Assembly: GCA_030077755.1 (NCBI GenBank)
Contig: JAQJZZ010000019.1
Span: forward strand, 1,438,501 to 1,502,500
Length of the DNA stretch: 64,000 nt
Origin: Filosporella fistucella
Lineage: Eukaryota > Ascomycota > Leotiomycetes > Helotiales
Direction of reading: 5' to 3'
Shown here: positions 12,411 through 22,959 of the stretch, piece after piece
How the letters are laid out: every line of letters begins with the position of its first letter
Position numbering within the stretch: position 1 is the stretch's first letter
Position numbers and translations under genes: made by a program
Notes under the pieces: model-generated
The model's database searches: none
The model's input: only the letters and a program-made list of their open reading frames with translations
What the model was told of the DNA's origin: nothing

Positions 12411-14686
12411 ATGTCCGATCCTTCTGGCCCCTCTACAAAGGCAATCAAAAAGAGCGCATTCTCATGTGATCCCTGCCGTAGAAGGAAAGTAAAATGTGGT
12501 GGAGAACGACCAAGTTGCAATCGCTGTATTGCTCGAAATGATACCTGTCTCTATAAACTATCTCCAACTTTGACGTACACGGAAAGACTCGAGAGTCAAG
12601 TCAAAGATCTGAAAGCATTAGTAGCACAGCTTCAAAGTCAAGCTGCTGGGCCACGATCCGAAGTCACGACCCCACAGGAAACAAGTGTGGGAAGCTTGGC
12701 AGGAAGTTTTGATGGATTGAAGTTAGATGATAAAGGTGGCATAACTTATCATGGCGCTACCAGCTTCTTTCAGCTGCCTACATCGCAAACCCCCGAATCG
12801 GATCATGCCCGCAATTCTTCGGCGAGACCGCATGATATTGACGATGGTGGCCTGAGAAGAGAGAGACTCGTTACAAATGCGTGGCAGCAGCGTGCTCTGG
12901 AGACCCTCGCTCAAACACCAGTACGGCTTCTGGTGATATAGTTTGTTTCAAGTAGTAACACGATACAGGAACCATTTCAGTTTATGCTCGACTATCACTG
13001 GTGCTGGGTACAGCCTCTTTTCAATTTTGTCTACCGACCAGCTTTCACACGTGAGTACATTTCTGATCAAATTTGGAATAAATTGCTTATAGAGCAATCC
13101 ACAGGAGATATGGAATGGCTCGGTCCATATTATTCTCATACACTACTCAATGCTATGCTATCACATTCAGTTCGGTGGTGCAAGAAAGATCCAAAGATTC
13201 GTCAGCTCCTTATTCCCTATGATGACGGACAATTGTTCTCGCGCCAGTCTCGGGCTCTACTTTTCGAAGAATTGACACTGGGGCAATGCAAAGTTCCCAC
13301 AGTCCAAACACTTCTCCTTCTTAGTGCACAAGAATGCAGCGCTGGCAATCGATCACAGGCATGGTTATATAGTGGCATGGCTTTCAGGCTAATTGAGGAC
13401 ATGGGCATCTGTATTGATGGCCAAAAATATGCATCAAATGTTCAATTGTCAGATGAGGATATTGAGATACGGCATCGATTGTTTTGGAGCTGTTATTTCT
13501 GGGACAAGATAATTAGTCTCTATCTCGGAAGGTCGCCCACTCTGCAGCATTCGACTGTCAGTCCCCCGGAAATAATGTGTGAGTATTGTTAAGTTTCATT
13601 ACATCCAATTCTTGTCCAGTCCTCCTGCTTATACTCTCTACATAGTGGACGATTCAGCAGAAACAGAACTTTGGGTGCCACATGGCATCGTCTACCCTCC
13701 TGGGATGGAGTACCCTCCCATGCAGGCTCACTCAACCTCATGTTTCATGAGAATGTGCCAGCTTTCAAAAATCTTCAATCAGATACTCATACATATCTAC
13801 GATCCACTAGGCCAGAATTCTGAAGACGAGATACGAACGTGCCTGGTCAGTGAGGGCGAAGCCCTGAGAAAGTGGTGGAACGAACTCCCAGATTTCCTTC
13901 AGATAGATGTCAAGCAACCCCCATCTCATTGTCCGCCGAGTCACATCGTAACATTGAAGTATGTACTGAGCTTTCAATCTCCTGATAATCGCTGACCGGC
14001 TCCAGCTGCTTGTACCATGCATTTAAAATTCTTCTTTACAGACCAATGCTGTTCAGACGCTCGTCTCACGCATCGAGACCAGATCCACATCACCTGGTCG
14101 AATGCATTACTTCAGCTACATCAATCATAGCAATCTTTGACCTCTTCTGTCGTACATTTGGAGAAAGTTATTCAATCCTGTCTTTGTCATATTGTGTCTA
14201 CACTGCTGCCTCAATATTCCTTCTTCAGGTTCAGGCAGCTGAAACACAAGATCAGCACACCATCAAAAGACTTCAATTCTGTATACAGGCACTGGATCGT
14301 GTAAAGGTGTCAAATCCAGGTAAGATTGATTTTATCATACGTCTCGGAGCCAGACTAATAACGAGATCCTAGTGATCGGCGGATCTTTGAGTTTGATCAC
14401 CCAAGCTCTTGCCAAAATGGGCATCAACCTATCAGCGAATCCTCTTTCGTCCCCCAAACAAATAGTCTACCGACCCCTTTCAAACGACCCAAATATCGTG
14501 TTTCAGTACAATCATTCAACTCAAGCAGGTGCTCTTTCATATGAAACTTCTGGCTTGCCTCAGACGTTGCCAATGGACAATTTCAATATCGACAACTTCG
14601 ACATATCCACAGAAATGCTTGATGCTTTCTCTTCACTCGAACCAATTGATGCTACAGTCGGCGCGCTGTATGATCACGAATTATGA
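12411..14686 (+). CDS. Zn(II)2Cys6 transcription factor with fungal_trans domain, 5 exons
   Basis: Exons are 12411-12920, 12969-13578, 13646-13958, 14006-14319 and 14373-14686, giving 686 residues with all phases consistent. The Gal4-type binuclear zinc cluster is near residues 19-47 (CDPCRRRKVKC, then CNRC and C after a loop). It is followed by a linker and a short coiled coil (ERLESQVKDLKALVAQLQ). The middle is the fungal-specific transcription factor domain, with RQSRALLFEELTLG and the hallmark SGMAFRLIEDMG. The C-terminus is a 100-residue acidic/Asn-rich tail, probably activating. The overall layout resembles the nirA/NIT4-like branch, but this subfamily is a guess. It stands next to a carrier, hydrolase and permease whose promoters share a CGG-N7-CCG element, the kind of site such factors bind, so local pathway control is inferred. 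An earlier in-frame start is not supported. Confidence 0.88.
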
Positions 14687-14725
14687 TCGAGGAACAAAAT
14701 TCACTGCCCTGATAGGCGGCTGAGT

Positions 14726-15837
14726 CTACATTGTGTTTAGTTCGATTGACGGTCGCTTCTGAAATAATTTGGCGGCTTGAACAACCTGGTCGTAGACAAC
14801 AAAGGTGATGCTACTTGATAGCTGAGATATGTGAGCTTTCGAAGTTTGCAAGTGAAAGGACAAATTGTCGCACTCACCGTCAGTCGCACCAACCTTGGGG
14901 TCGTTCCTCTCCAAAACACACCAAGGCCCTCTCCACGCCAAGTAACGGCCGCGCATTCAAGCATTCCTTTATACTTGATTCGGCCACTTTGTATCCTTGT
15001 CTTTATATTGTCGAACGGCATCGAAGCATACCTGAATTGCAGCCTATCGTCAGCATTTGCCAATTCCAATCACAGTAGAGATTACTCACGCTGTAACAAT
15101 CCCACTTAATGCACCGACTATCATAGTCGTCCCAACATGTCCCTTCTTATCTGGCCACCTTTTCTCAATCCATTCTTGCATCATACCAAAGCTTGTAAAT
15201 CGTACCGCGGAGTTTGTACCTTGTTTACTCAACACTGGTACCGCTCCTTTCCACAACGCCTTGATCCCCTCTTCTCTCACCACCAATACCGCTGCCGACA
15301 TGAATCCTCTCCCTGCAAATCTCCGCGCCCCTTTGCTGTCAGCATCAGCTATCAGCCTTGTCTTCAGAGCTTCACCAGGTGTAACGACCATTAATGATTC
15401 CGTTATTCCAGCGCTCATTCCAGAAATTATATTTACCCAAGGACTTCTCCCCTTGTCTACACCCCCAGTCTTGAAGACTCCATCCAAGAAATCTCTCGTT
15501 GCTTCGAAAGAAAAGAATCGGATTCCGCTTTTCAGAGCATTGCTTATTGCCAATGCTCCACAGCCGGTGTAGAAGCCTGAGAAGCCGGAGGACTGATATG
15601 TGTTTTTCAATATCGATAAAGAGGAAATACTTGTATGGGTATATTGGGGAAGCTGGCGACGGGTTTTGATGAACTCGGCCGGGTACTGGGCTCAATGGTC
15701 AGTCAGGTAATTGAAAGTAAAGAAGAGGATTTAGTGGATGATTTGGGAAACTGTACGGTGACGATCGTCTCTGAAGCTCCCGCTATGCCACCCGCGAGAA
15801 GTCTGATTGCCACTGCTGGTTTATCCTTGTTTTCCAT
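14726..15837 (-). CDS. Mitochondrial carrier, tricarboxylate (citrate) transporter-like, 4 exons
   Basis: Exons on the minus strand: 15837-15757, 15685-15090, 15031-14878 and 14821-14726, giving 308 residues, the expected size for the CTP1 branch of the mitochondrial carrier family. Three carrier repeats are visible, with signature motifs YPAEFIKTR, TPGEALKTR and MPFDNIKTR. Each matches P-x-[DE]-x-x-[KR], and they are spaced about 90-100 residues apart. The wording of the repeats (VTYPAEFIKTR, ESLMVVTPGEALKTR) is that of the citrate/tricarboxylate group of the inner mitochondrial membrane. The open frame extends 5' of 15837 without an ATG before an in-frame stop, so the MENKDKP start was chosen. 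It is convergent with the Zn2Cys6 factor (39 bp apart). A CGG-N7-CCG element lies 225 bp upstream. The substrate is inferred from family resemblance only. Confidence 0.85.
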
Positions 15838-16410
15838 TCTCCCAGTGGCTGTATATACTGTAACTTTCACAGTGGTTTCTGGAGCTTTGCCTGAGTTCTG
15901 TCTAATGGGCAAGTATGTACCTCACTAATATTTCCTCGAGCATGGGATATATCAAACAGCAATTGAGCTCATTCAGAGATTACGTCGCAAATATAGACAG
16001 AACTATTACGACATGAGGCATCCTGAATCGGAGCCCTCCGAGCGGTTATTTACATCGACTTTCGGAACTTGACCGAGATGTCCATCTTTCTATGAGTGGC
16101 GAAAAGAAAGCTTTATCTTATCGCGAGTGGGCACAAAACCGGATCTTTCAAGCTTTCCAGGTCTCAGGCATGGGATCATTTCATTGACTGAAGTTGCTGG
16201 CGTTCTTTTGGGGCGGCCTGTGAAGGGGCTTTCCGATGAGACATTTGTCACAGAAGGTACCATGTAATACCAAGTTGCATAAGTTTACTCTGACACTTAC
16301 TTTGATGTCGTCAAGTTGTGTGTTGACAGACAACTCTACACGAGAAAGTGTTCAATCAATTCAACACATCAACAGCGTCATACTAATCGCAAGTATTTTT
16401 GACAATATTT
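15838..16410. other. Promoter region of the carrier gene
   Basis: This is the 573-bp gap between two minus-strand genes (carrier start at 15837, amidohydrolase stop at 16411). It contains one copy of the cluster-wide CGG-N7-CCG element (16062-16077). No additional gene was seen. Confidence 0.45.
16062..16077 (+). promoter_or_regulatory. CGG-N7-CCG element, copy A
   Basis: TCGGAACTTGACCGAG: a CGG and a CCG separated by 7 bases, the inverted-triplet layout used by Zn2Cys6 dimers. It differs at one base (C for G in the spacer) from copy B at 17672 over 16 bases. It lies 225 bp upstream of the mitochondrial-carrier ATG. The binding protein is inferred, not shown. Confidence 0.6.
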
Positions 16411-17409
16411 TCATTTCAGTTCATCTATGCTCCACAACTCCTCAGCATTTGATCTAAACACTCTTTCAATTAATTCGTCATCATCTCCGCACCACTGAAT
16501 CACCTTTTTCAAAAACGGTCTAATATCCAACCCCTCAAACCTCGTATGAGGCCAATCAGTAGCAAATACAACTCTCTTTCCGCCAGCAACTCTCAGTAGC
16601 TCTCTCGCTATGGATTCGATATGTTCCTCTTTGCTGATCTGACTGATTCGATACGGCGCTGACATCTTTACAAATGTGTTGCCCTGCTCCAGAAGATTGA
16701 CGAGAGATCTGAAACCAGGGATATGATATGGATTTCCAGTTGATGTATATAAATTCTTCTCTCCGCTTCCTACTAAGTCAGGCTGTCCGAAGTGGTCAAA
16801 ACAGACTTTGACACCTAACTTCGGAATCACCTTTTCCAACGCCTGTATCGTAGCAATAGGCACATATAGCTGCAAAACCCAATCTAGAGGCCTTATGATA
16901 TTTGCGTACCTCTGTAAAAGAGATGCAAGCTCGTCAATCTCCATCTTCCTCCCAACAGATTGTAAATTCACCCTCACGCCTCTTACTCCAAGTCTATGCC
17001 ACTCTCTCAGCGTCTCCTTCGAAACAGTATCTGGATCAAACGTCACCACTGCTCTCGCTCTCCCTGAATCAATTTCTCGCAACGCATCTAGGATACATGA
17101 ATTATCCAATCCATAACTCGAAGGCTGAACGAGCACGATATTTCGAAGTCGGACAGAGGCTTCAAATCTTATTGCATCAGAGAGAAGATGTTGGCTAGGT
17201 ACGTATCTTGTATCTGGCGATAAGGGATACTTTGTGAGATCGAAGATATGCATATGGCTATCCCAAGCATTTTGTGGAATTCTGTCGAGGAAATCTGGTT
17301 GAGGTGGCAATCTGATAGAGGGTTTCGGTGTGGTGAAGAGGGAGAATTTGAGGACTCCACGCAATCGGCGCAGAATATGGGTGAGGAGCTTCACAGTAGA
17401 TGAAAACAT
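16411..17409 (-). CDS. Amidohydrolase-2 family metal-dependent hydrolase (PDC lactonase-like)
   Basis: This is a single uninterrupted frame of 332 residues from the ATG at 17409, about the size of amidohydrolase-2 TIM-barrel enzymes (2-pyrone-4,6-dicarboxylate lactonase / sugar-acid lactonase group). The metal motif HMHIF is near residue 50 in NAWDSHMHIFD. Later come VCFDHFGQPD, with the conserved His, and VVFATDWPHTRFEG, with the conserved Asp and His near the C-terminus. The first 30 residues are basic and Ser/Thr-rich (MFSSTVKLLTHILRRLRG), which could be a mitochondrial targeting signal. The frame continues upstream to another ATG at 17559, but that extension resembles no family member. 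Its substrate is probably a lactone or carboxylated ring compound, inferred from family. It is divergent from the MFS permease, and the shared promoter has two CGG-N7-CCG elements. Confidence 0.82.
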   Translation of the reverse strand: MFSSTVKLLTHILRRLRGVLKFSLFTTPKPSIRLPPQPDFLDRIPQNAWDSHMHIFDLTKYPLSPDTRYVPSQHLLSDAIRFEASVRLRNIVLVQPSSYGLDNSCILDALREIDSGRARAVVTFDPDTVSKETLREWHRLGVRGVRVNLQSVGRKMEIDELASLLQRYANIIRPLDWVLQLYVPIATIQALEKVIPKLGVKVCFDHFGQPDLVGSGEKNLYTSTGNPYHIPGFRSLVNLLEQGNTFVKMSAPYRISQISKEEHIESIARELLRVAGGKRVVFATDWPHTRFEGLDIRPFLKKVIQWCGDDDELIERVFRSNAEELWSIDELK

Positions 17410-17671
17410 GATGGCCTGTCTGGAAGCACAACAGAAACTTGCGGTAGCGACATTTCGATTATATGAGAATACAAACCGAATATATTTCTGGGCGAAAGTG
17501 GTCCGAACGTGTAGAATCCTTGCACTTTGAGAAGAAATGACAATGGGTATAAGCCCCATTCTTGGCAAGAAGTATCAAGAACTCGGACTTCCTCCGAACA
17601 TGTTTTTTTATCTCCTTCGACTCTCCGACTAAAGATGAAGTTATAAAGTGGATATCGTCTCTCCATGCAGC

Positions 17672-17687
17672 TCGGAAGTTGACCGAG
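17672..17687 (+). promoter_or_regulatory. CGG-N7-CCG element, copy B
   Basis: TCGGAAGTTGACCGAG lies 263 bp upstream of the amidohydrolase ATG and 426 bp upstream of the permease ATG. It is the forward-oriented partner of copy C, about 100 bp away. Confidence 0.6.
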
Positions 17688-17778
17688 CCTAAACGCCCCC
17701 CTACTAAGCGAGAAATGTCCCTGGCGGCGGGAAGCAAACTTTGCGCCTAGTGCGATGGCCCATATTTATCTTGGCGGG

Positions 17779-17792
17779 TCGGTCAACTTCCG
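17779..17792 (-). promoter_or_regulatory. CGG-N7-CCG element, copy C (inverted)
   Basis: On the minus strand it reads CGGAAGTTGACCGA, identical over 14 bases to the core of copy B but in opposite orientation. The two copies therefore make an inverted pair in the divergent promoter. Confidence 0.6.
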
Positions 17793-18112
17793 TAAACATC
17801 TTTGCTCTACAATTTCAAGATATCATGCGATGTGTTTCTGTGGACTCTAGACCCATAATCATACAGGTTTCTGGGAACATGATCCAGCGATCGATTCGAA
17901 GGTGTTGAGATATACCTGGAGAGTGGGGTAAACCCCGGGACCCCGCGTTTTTGCCACAGCTTTCGGTCGACGATCCTATAAAGCTGGGGATGCCCTTTGT
18001 GTAAATCTCTACGGATTTCAACTGAGACCGGAATAATTATTCTGTTCAATCAAGTACAATCTTTAGTATCCAGACGCATAACAATACGGTGGTTATATCC
18101 TCAACTTTCAAA

Positions 18113-19889
18113 ATGTTTGACGTCAATCGGTACTACGTCCTCACTGTTCTTGTCATCGCTGCTGGAGGTATTCCAAAAGGTAATATATCTTACATGTATC
18201 AATTATTAGATATTGACTTGAGCAGGTTATGACGAAGGAGGTTTCAGTGCCTCTACTGGACTAGCATCCTTCAAACATGATTTCGGTCTGACAGCTTCAC
18301 TTTGGAAGAACAATCCTTCAGGGCTTGCGAGTCGGACGGCAAATATCTCTTCCTTCGGTGTACTTGGTGCAGCTTTGTAAGTCACTACCTCTGTATGCTC
18401 GTTGCAAATTTCGGTCACTCAAGCAGAAGCTGACTTCTTCATTCGTTACAGCGGCTCATTGATCGCTCTTACCTTGACCGATCGACTAGGGCGGCTCCGC
18501 TGCTGGCAGTTTTTCGTATGTCTATGGGCAAGTGGGATTTTGATGCAGATTTTTTCTTCTGGTATAATTGGTTTCATGCTCTTTGCTCGTATTTGGGGAG
18601 GACTCGGCGCTGGTGGCCTGACTGTCGTTGCTCCACTTTATCTCTCTGAGATTGCGCCAGCTAAGTCTCGGGGTATGATTGTGAGCATGTATATGGTGTT
18701 ACTGCTTACATTCCTTACTCTTGGTAAGTTTAGATCGGTGTAAAAGTTTGTCGAGAACTAGTGTTGATTCGTTTTAGGATTCTTCATCAACTACGCCGTC
18801 AGTGTCACTATGAATTCTGTTTCTACACAGTACCGACTCGTCCAAGCTATTCCAATAATCCCTGTTGGAATCGCTTTCATCTCGTCATTCTTCCTTTCCG
18901 ATACGCCGCGCTGGCTAGCATCCAAAGATCGAGGCGACGAGGCACTTCAAGTTCTTGCCAGACTCCGCCGCTCTACGAAAAACGATCACCACCTTTCTGA
19001 TGAGTACGAGGAAATCCAAGAGCAGATTCGAGTGAGACAACAAAGTCTGTCTGGTGTACCAATCTGGACAATTGTTAAAGAAATTGCTACGATATCTACC
19101 TACCGCAAGAGGTTTTTGCTTGGTATCACGATGCAGACTATTGCACAATGGAGTGGAGGAAATGGAATCACGTACTATATCCCACAGGTAATGATGGTCA
19201 TGTCCATACTTCCATTATATAACTAATTCCTATAATAGATCTTTACCTACGCTGGTGTCGTGGGCAGCAAAACTTCGCTCATCACTTCCGGAGCATACGG
19301 AATTGTGAAGCTTGTATTCACCATGGTGTTTACATGGGGTCTGGTAGACATTTTCGGTCGTCGCCGATGCATGCTCGCCGGTCTCTCAATGCAATGTCTC
19401 ACGCACGTATACATGTCCATATACATGTCACTCTTTCTCAACACCGGAAACAAAGCTGCGTCCGATGCAGCCATAGCTTCCGTCTTCATCTACGCCGTCG
19501 GATGGTCGATCGGTTTATGTACTGTCCAATATCTCTATGGAACTGAAATCTACCCCACACGTATCCGTAGTGTCTGTTATGCCACGAATATGGCGATACA
19601 TTGGTTTTTCCAATTTGCGGTTGTTCGAGTCACACCGAACATGTTTGTATCCTTGAATATCTGGGGTGCATATGTTTTCTGGGCAATGGTTTGTGCTGTA
19701 GGATTTGTTGTTCTCGGTGTGTGGGCTCCGGAGACAAAGGGAGTGCCGATGGAGAGAATGGAGGAGCTGTTTGCTGGGAAGTGGTGGATGGGTTGGAATG
19801 CCAAGGTGGATTTGGCAGCCCCGCGGGAAAATGGAACATTTGACAAAGAAGGGAAGGAGTTTACTGCTACTGAAATGGAGAGAGTTTGA
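18113..19889 (+). CDS. MFS sugar/quinate-type permease, 5 exons
   Basis: Exons are 18113-18179, 18226-18376, 18452-18723, 18778-19187 and 19239-19889, giving 516 residues with consistent phases. Hallmarks of the sugar-porter branch of the major facilitator superfamily: KGYDEGGFSA in helix 1, DRLGRLR after helix 2, RIWGGLGAGG and YLSEIAPAKSRG in the N half, SDTPRWLASKDRGDEA after helix 6, then VDIFGRRRCML and YGTEIYPTRIRSVC. The APETKGVPMERMEELF ending is the classic C-terminal signature. Twelve membrane helices are expected at the plasma membrane. The wording is closer to fungal quinate (QutD/qa-y) and lactose-type permeases than to hexose transporters, but substrate cannot be read from sequence. 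It is divergent from the amidohydrolase and shares its CGG-N7-CCG sites. Confidence 0.88.
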
Positions 19890-20156
19890 GATCTCTATAA
19901 TGAAATTATTCGATCGTCTAATTTCAATTATTAGACCTTTCCTCCAGATATCACTTTTCGAATCTCAAATTAGTTTTGCGAAGTCTAACAACGTCACTTC
20001 TCACACTGTTCTTAAGAACAACGTTGTATAATTTTTTCAGAATAGCGGGGGCTGTTTTATCGATCGGAATGCATCCAAACGTGACAGCGTCTTAGTTGTT
20101 GCCCAACCTGGGCCATGGACTGCCAAACTAGTACCCTCAATGTTAATAATCTCGAC

Positions 20157-20571
20157 CTAACAGCCATAAGTGCGGTAATCATTCCCATTGTACGGTATCT
20201 TGTGGCGACGAGCAGGATCGTCGGGATACTTGTAGTTTCGCCCATCCGCATACATGAGACACTTGACAGGGCCTCTGGTATCCGGGTCGCGGACTATTAC
20301 GCAATTCCCACATCGTCGCCATTTCCCTTGATGAGGAAATTCTCGAGCTCTGTAGATAGCGCAAAAGTTGCTTCGACAATTCTCGAAATAACCACTCTCC
20401 TGCATTGACCTCATAATTTCGCCGCACTATTAATGAATTATTAACAAAATGTGTTCAGGTTTTGAATTGGCGCGCTATCTGCTCTGCTTAGGGAGGTGTA
20501 AAACTCACTTGACAACATCTCCACCAGAAGGGAGGGTTCAAGGGTTCCCTCCAGCAATTTTCTTTGACCAT
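20157..20571 (-). CDS. Small cysteine-rich zinc-ribbon-like protein, 2 exons
   Basis: Exon 1 is 20571-20509 (21 codons), the intron 20508-20427 (GTGAGT...TTAATAG, 82 bp), and exon 2 20426-20157, giving 110 residues. Neither exon looks like a gene alone; spliced, the frame runs unbroken to TAG. Cysteines fall in clusters: WWRCCQCGE across the splice junction, then NCRSNFC, RRCGNC, KCL and a terminal C. This CxxC-type spacing with Trp next to the first pair suggests one or two zinc ribbons. Many ascomycetes carry small proteins opening with a WWxCCxCG-like motif, which is the basis for the call. There is no signal peptide. The C-terminal 40 residues are Tyr/Asp/Arg-rich and polar. Function is unknown. 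The intron's weak branch point is the main doubt. Confidence 0.55.
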
Positions 20572-21954
20572 AGTGACGTTCTATCTCCAAGAAAGGCGTG
20601 AGAGGTCGAATTTTGCAATGAGAGATTTTGTGACTGCCCAAGTAGATGAGTATCGAATGAGAATAAGGTGAGAGTTGAGCGTCTTGAAATTGTGTAATTT
20701 GGTTGCTGTTTGTATGGGGAACTTAAGTAATGTTGAAAGTTGCACTTTCCACGATGATTGCAAATTTGATGTTTTGATTGTTTATGAGGATTGAAATTGA
20801 GGGCAAAGCTGATTTCTTTTACAGAGGTTCGCCCGTCCTTCTGTGGTGTTGCGTAGCAATCATAATTCAGCAGGAGCTCTGATTGTTCATTTGAGCTTTG
20901 ATTCAAACCTTTATAAAGGTTTTTGAATTATTTGTGATTGTGTCGTTGTGTATTGAGGTATTTGCGTTTATGCATACTTATCCGATTTTATTGACTTGTT
21001 TTTGGCACATGCCATTCAGAGAACGGTCTAGACACGCCGGGGACCTATGAATGTTAGTACTAGAAGTGCTATTTCTTACAGTAATAGCTCAAGAATATCC
21101 AACTCTACCATCAGAATAGTTTGATGCAACAATTAAGAGCAAAGCATGCACCATTCCATAGCCACTCAATTATCGAACAAGAATAAGTATTGCCGTACAC
21201 TAGTATTCCAAAAAAAGGCAAAGACATTCATTCGCGTATTTCACCAGACACAAGGTCTCGTCAGTCACGAACTTCGCCGAAAATGAATATTTACAGCCTT
21301 CGGAATCGGTCAAGCGGTAATACTGAGAACGTCACAGAGTTCATGTTTTACAGAGTGTCAACCTCACCATAGAATTGCGCGCGTTACTCTCGGCTTGCTG
21401 TGATGTGGAGAAGTTTTATCCTAACTTGGTGGACGAAACAAACATATTCTATCACAATTACCACCATTATCCAGTAGGATATCTCTTTATTTTGGCACAA
21501 ATTCATAGACAATAAACTCTCAGCGCATTTGAGGTCGAGTATTGCTCGAACCATCTCGGCTACCGACCTCCACAGGTGAGATACAAAAGGGGGGACATAT
21601 AGATCACGTGTACATCGGCACAGTGTCATGCCGCCTTACTAAGGATCGCTCCCTTATCTACAATCAGTCCAGTCCAACTTCTCCTCTCAAATCATATTGC
21701 TTCCCGCTCCCACATTTAGGCAACTCAAATTCACCCTTGTTAGTTGAACGTCGTTGCTATAAAGTTGCGTCAGCCTCAGGATCGCCACGTAACCTTACTA
21801 AATCATGACACTTTATATCAGACCACGAACAACATAAACCTGAGACTCTCCACAGATTTTGTCCTAGCCCCATAATTCGAAGATAAGAGATATCTAAGAT
21901 CACAGATCGTGATTTAAGACTAGAAAATCAATATCGATATCATAAGCTGCGACA
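20572..21954. other. Intergenic, no gene recognised
   Basis: About 1.4 kb between the divergent zinc-ribbon gene and the bactofilin-like gene. Several frames of 60-120 codons exist (for example minus strand 20906-20538) but have random-looking composition and overlap the leader of the small gene. CACGTG-type hexamers (near 21606) are the only notable short motifs. Confidence 0.4.
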
Positions 21955-22959
21955 ATGACGCTTATTCCCTCAGATACCAAAGATATCAAGCAGCCTATTC
22001 CTGATCAATACCCGAGAGCCACTACCAACCCATTTCCAAATCCAATTCTCCAAGCGGATTATGCCTCAAATCCCGGAGCCGGTGGTGATGACACAGAAGT
22101 AGAACCACCTCCATACACAGAATCAGAGATTGGCTCATCATCTTTCTCTCCCGCCGCCGAACCACCAAGGAAGGAAAAGATCCCACTTTCAGATGGCCTA
22201 AGTTCGAATACCGCGATCAAACTTGAGGGTCCCTTGCACATTCTCGGCTCTGTCAGATCCAGCTCGACTGTCACCTTGACAGATCACGTTATCGTGAATG
22301 GTAAAGTTGATGCCTCGTCATGGATTTTATTGGAGAGGAACGTGAGGGTGGATGGAAAGGTAGATTCGAGCGGGAAGGCTACGTTGAGAGATGGAGTCTG
22401 GGTCAATGGCAAGGTTGATGCCAGCGGTTCAATTGAGTATGCATTTAACACCATGTCAAAATTGTTGATATTTCATTTACTGACATGTTCAGACTTGTCA
22501 ATGGTATTGAAGTCACTGATAAAGTCGATGCAAGCGGTCACTGCATCCTGATAGGTGGCGAGAGGGGTATCAAAGTTGGTGGGAAAGTCGCAGCTAGTGG
22601 TCATATTGAGATCAGTGGCCATGTTGAAGTCGGTGGCAGTATTAAATCCAGTGGGAATATCAAGATTGCAAGTTCTGGAAAGGAAGTAGTCCTGCTTAAA
22701 GTGGGCGAGAGAGTTTCGTATAATGGACAGTGTACTGTCGAAGGAGATGTTACTACTGGGTAAGTGGATCTGTCCATATGAAATATTTTGTACTTACTTG
22801 ATGCTTAGGAACTTCCTGCTGTCTGGGGCTTTGAAAGTCACTGGTACTCTGCATGTTCAGGGTGATCTAGAGGTCAAGGGAAATGTTACGCTTTCGAAGG
22901 GGAGCGAATTGATTGTTGACGGCAAGAAGACGATACACGGTAGTGTTAACAAGCAATAG
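21955..22959 (+). CDS. Bactofilin-like (polymer-forming) beta-helix protein, 3 exons
   Basis: Exons are 21955-22436, 22493-22759 and 22809-22959, giving 299 residues with consistent phases. The first 80 residues are Pro/Ser-rich and disordered, with a PPPYTE motif near residue 51. The rest is a regular series of about ten to twelve 15-18-residue rungs such as VNGKVDASGSIE, VDGKVDSSGKA, VGGKVAASGHIE, VGGSIKSSGNIK and VQGDLEVKGNV. The V-x-G-x-[VIL]-x-[AS]-[SG]-G pattern is that of the bactofilin domain, a right-handed beta-helix that polymerises end to end in bacteria as membrane-associated scaffold filaments. No signal peptide or membrane segment is seen. In a fungus the role is unknown; cortical scaffold and wall-related functions are guesses. 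Three real introns argue against contamination. Confidence 0.75.

Larger units (their letters stand above)
17410..18112. other. Divergent promoter between amidohydrolase and MFS permease
   Basis: This is the 703-bp shared upstream region. It holds two CGG-N7-CCG elements in opposite orientation (listed separately) and a GC-rich palindromic patch near 17926-17946 (GGGGTAAACCCCGGGACCCC). The leader of the permease runs from about 18060. Confidence 0.5.

Noticed and set aside
15057..15572. 171-codon plus-strand frame
   Set aside because: It is the exact antisense of the second carrier exon, whose three-repeat motifs are unambiguous.
15838..15912. Longer 5' start for the carrier (25 extra residues)
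   Set aside because: The extension begins at TTG, not ATG, and meets an in-frame TGA just upstream; the ATG at 15837 gives the normal carrier length.
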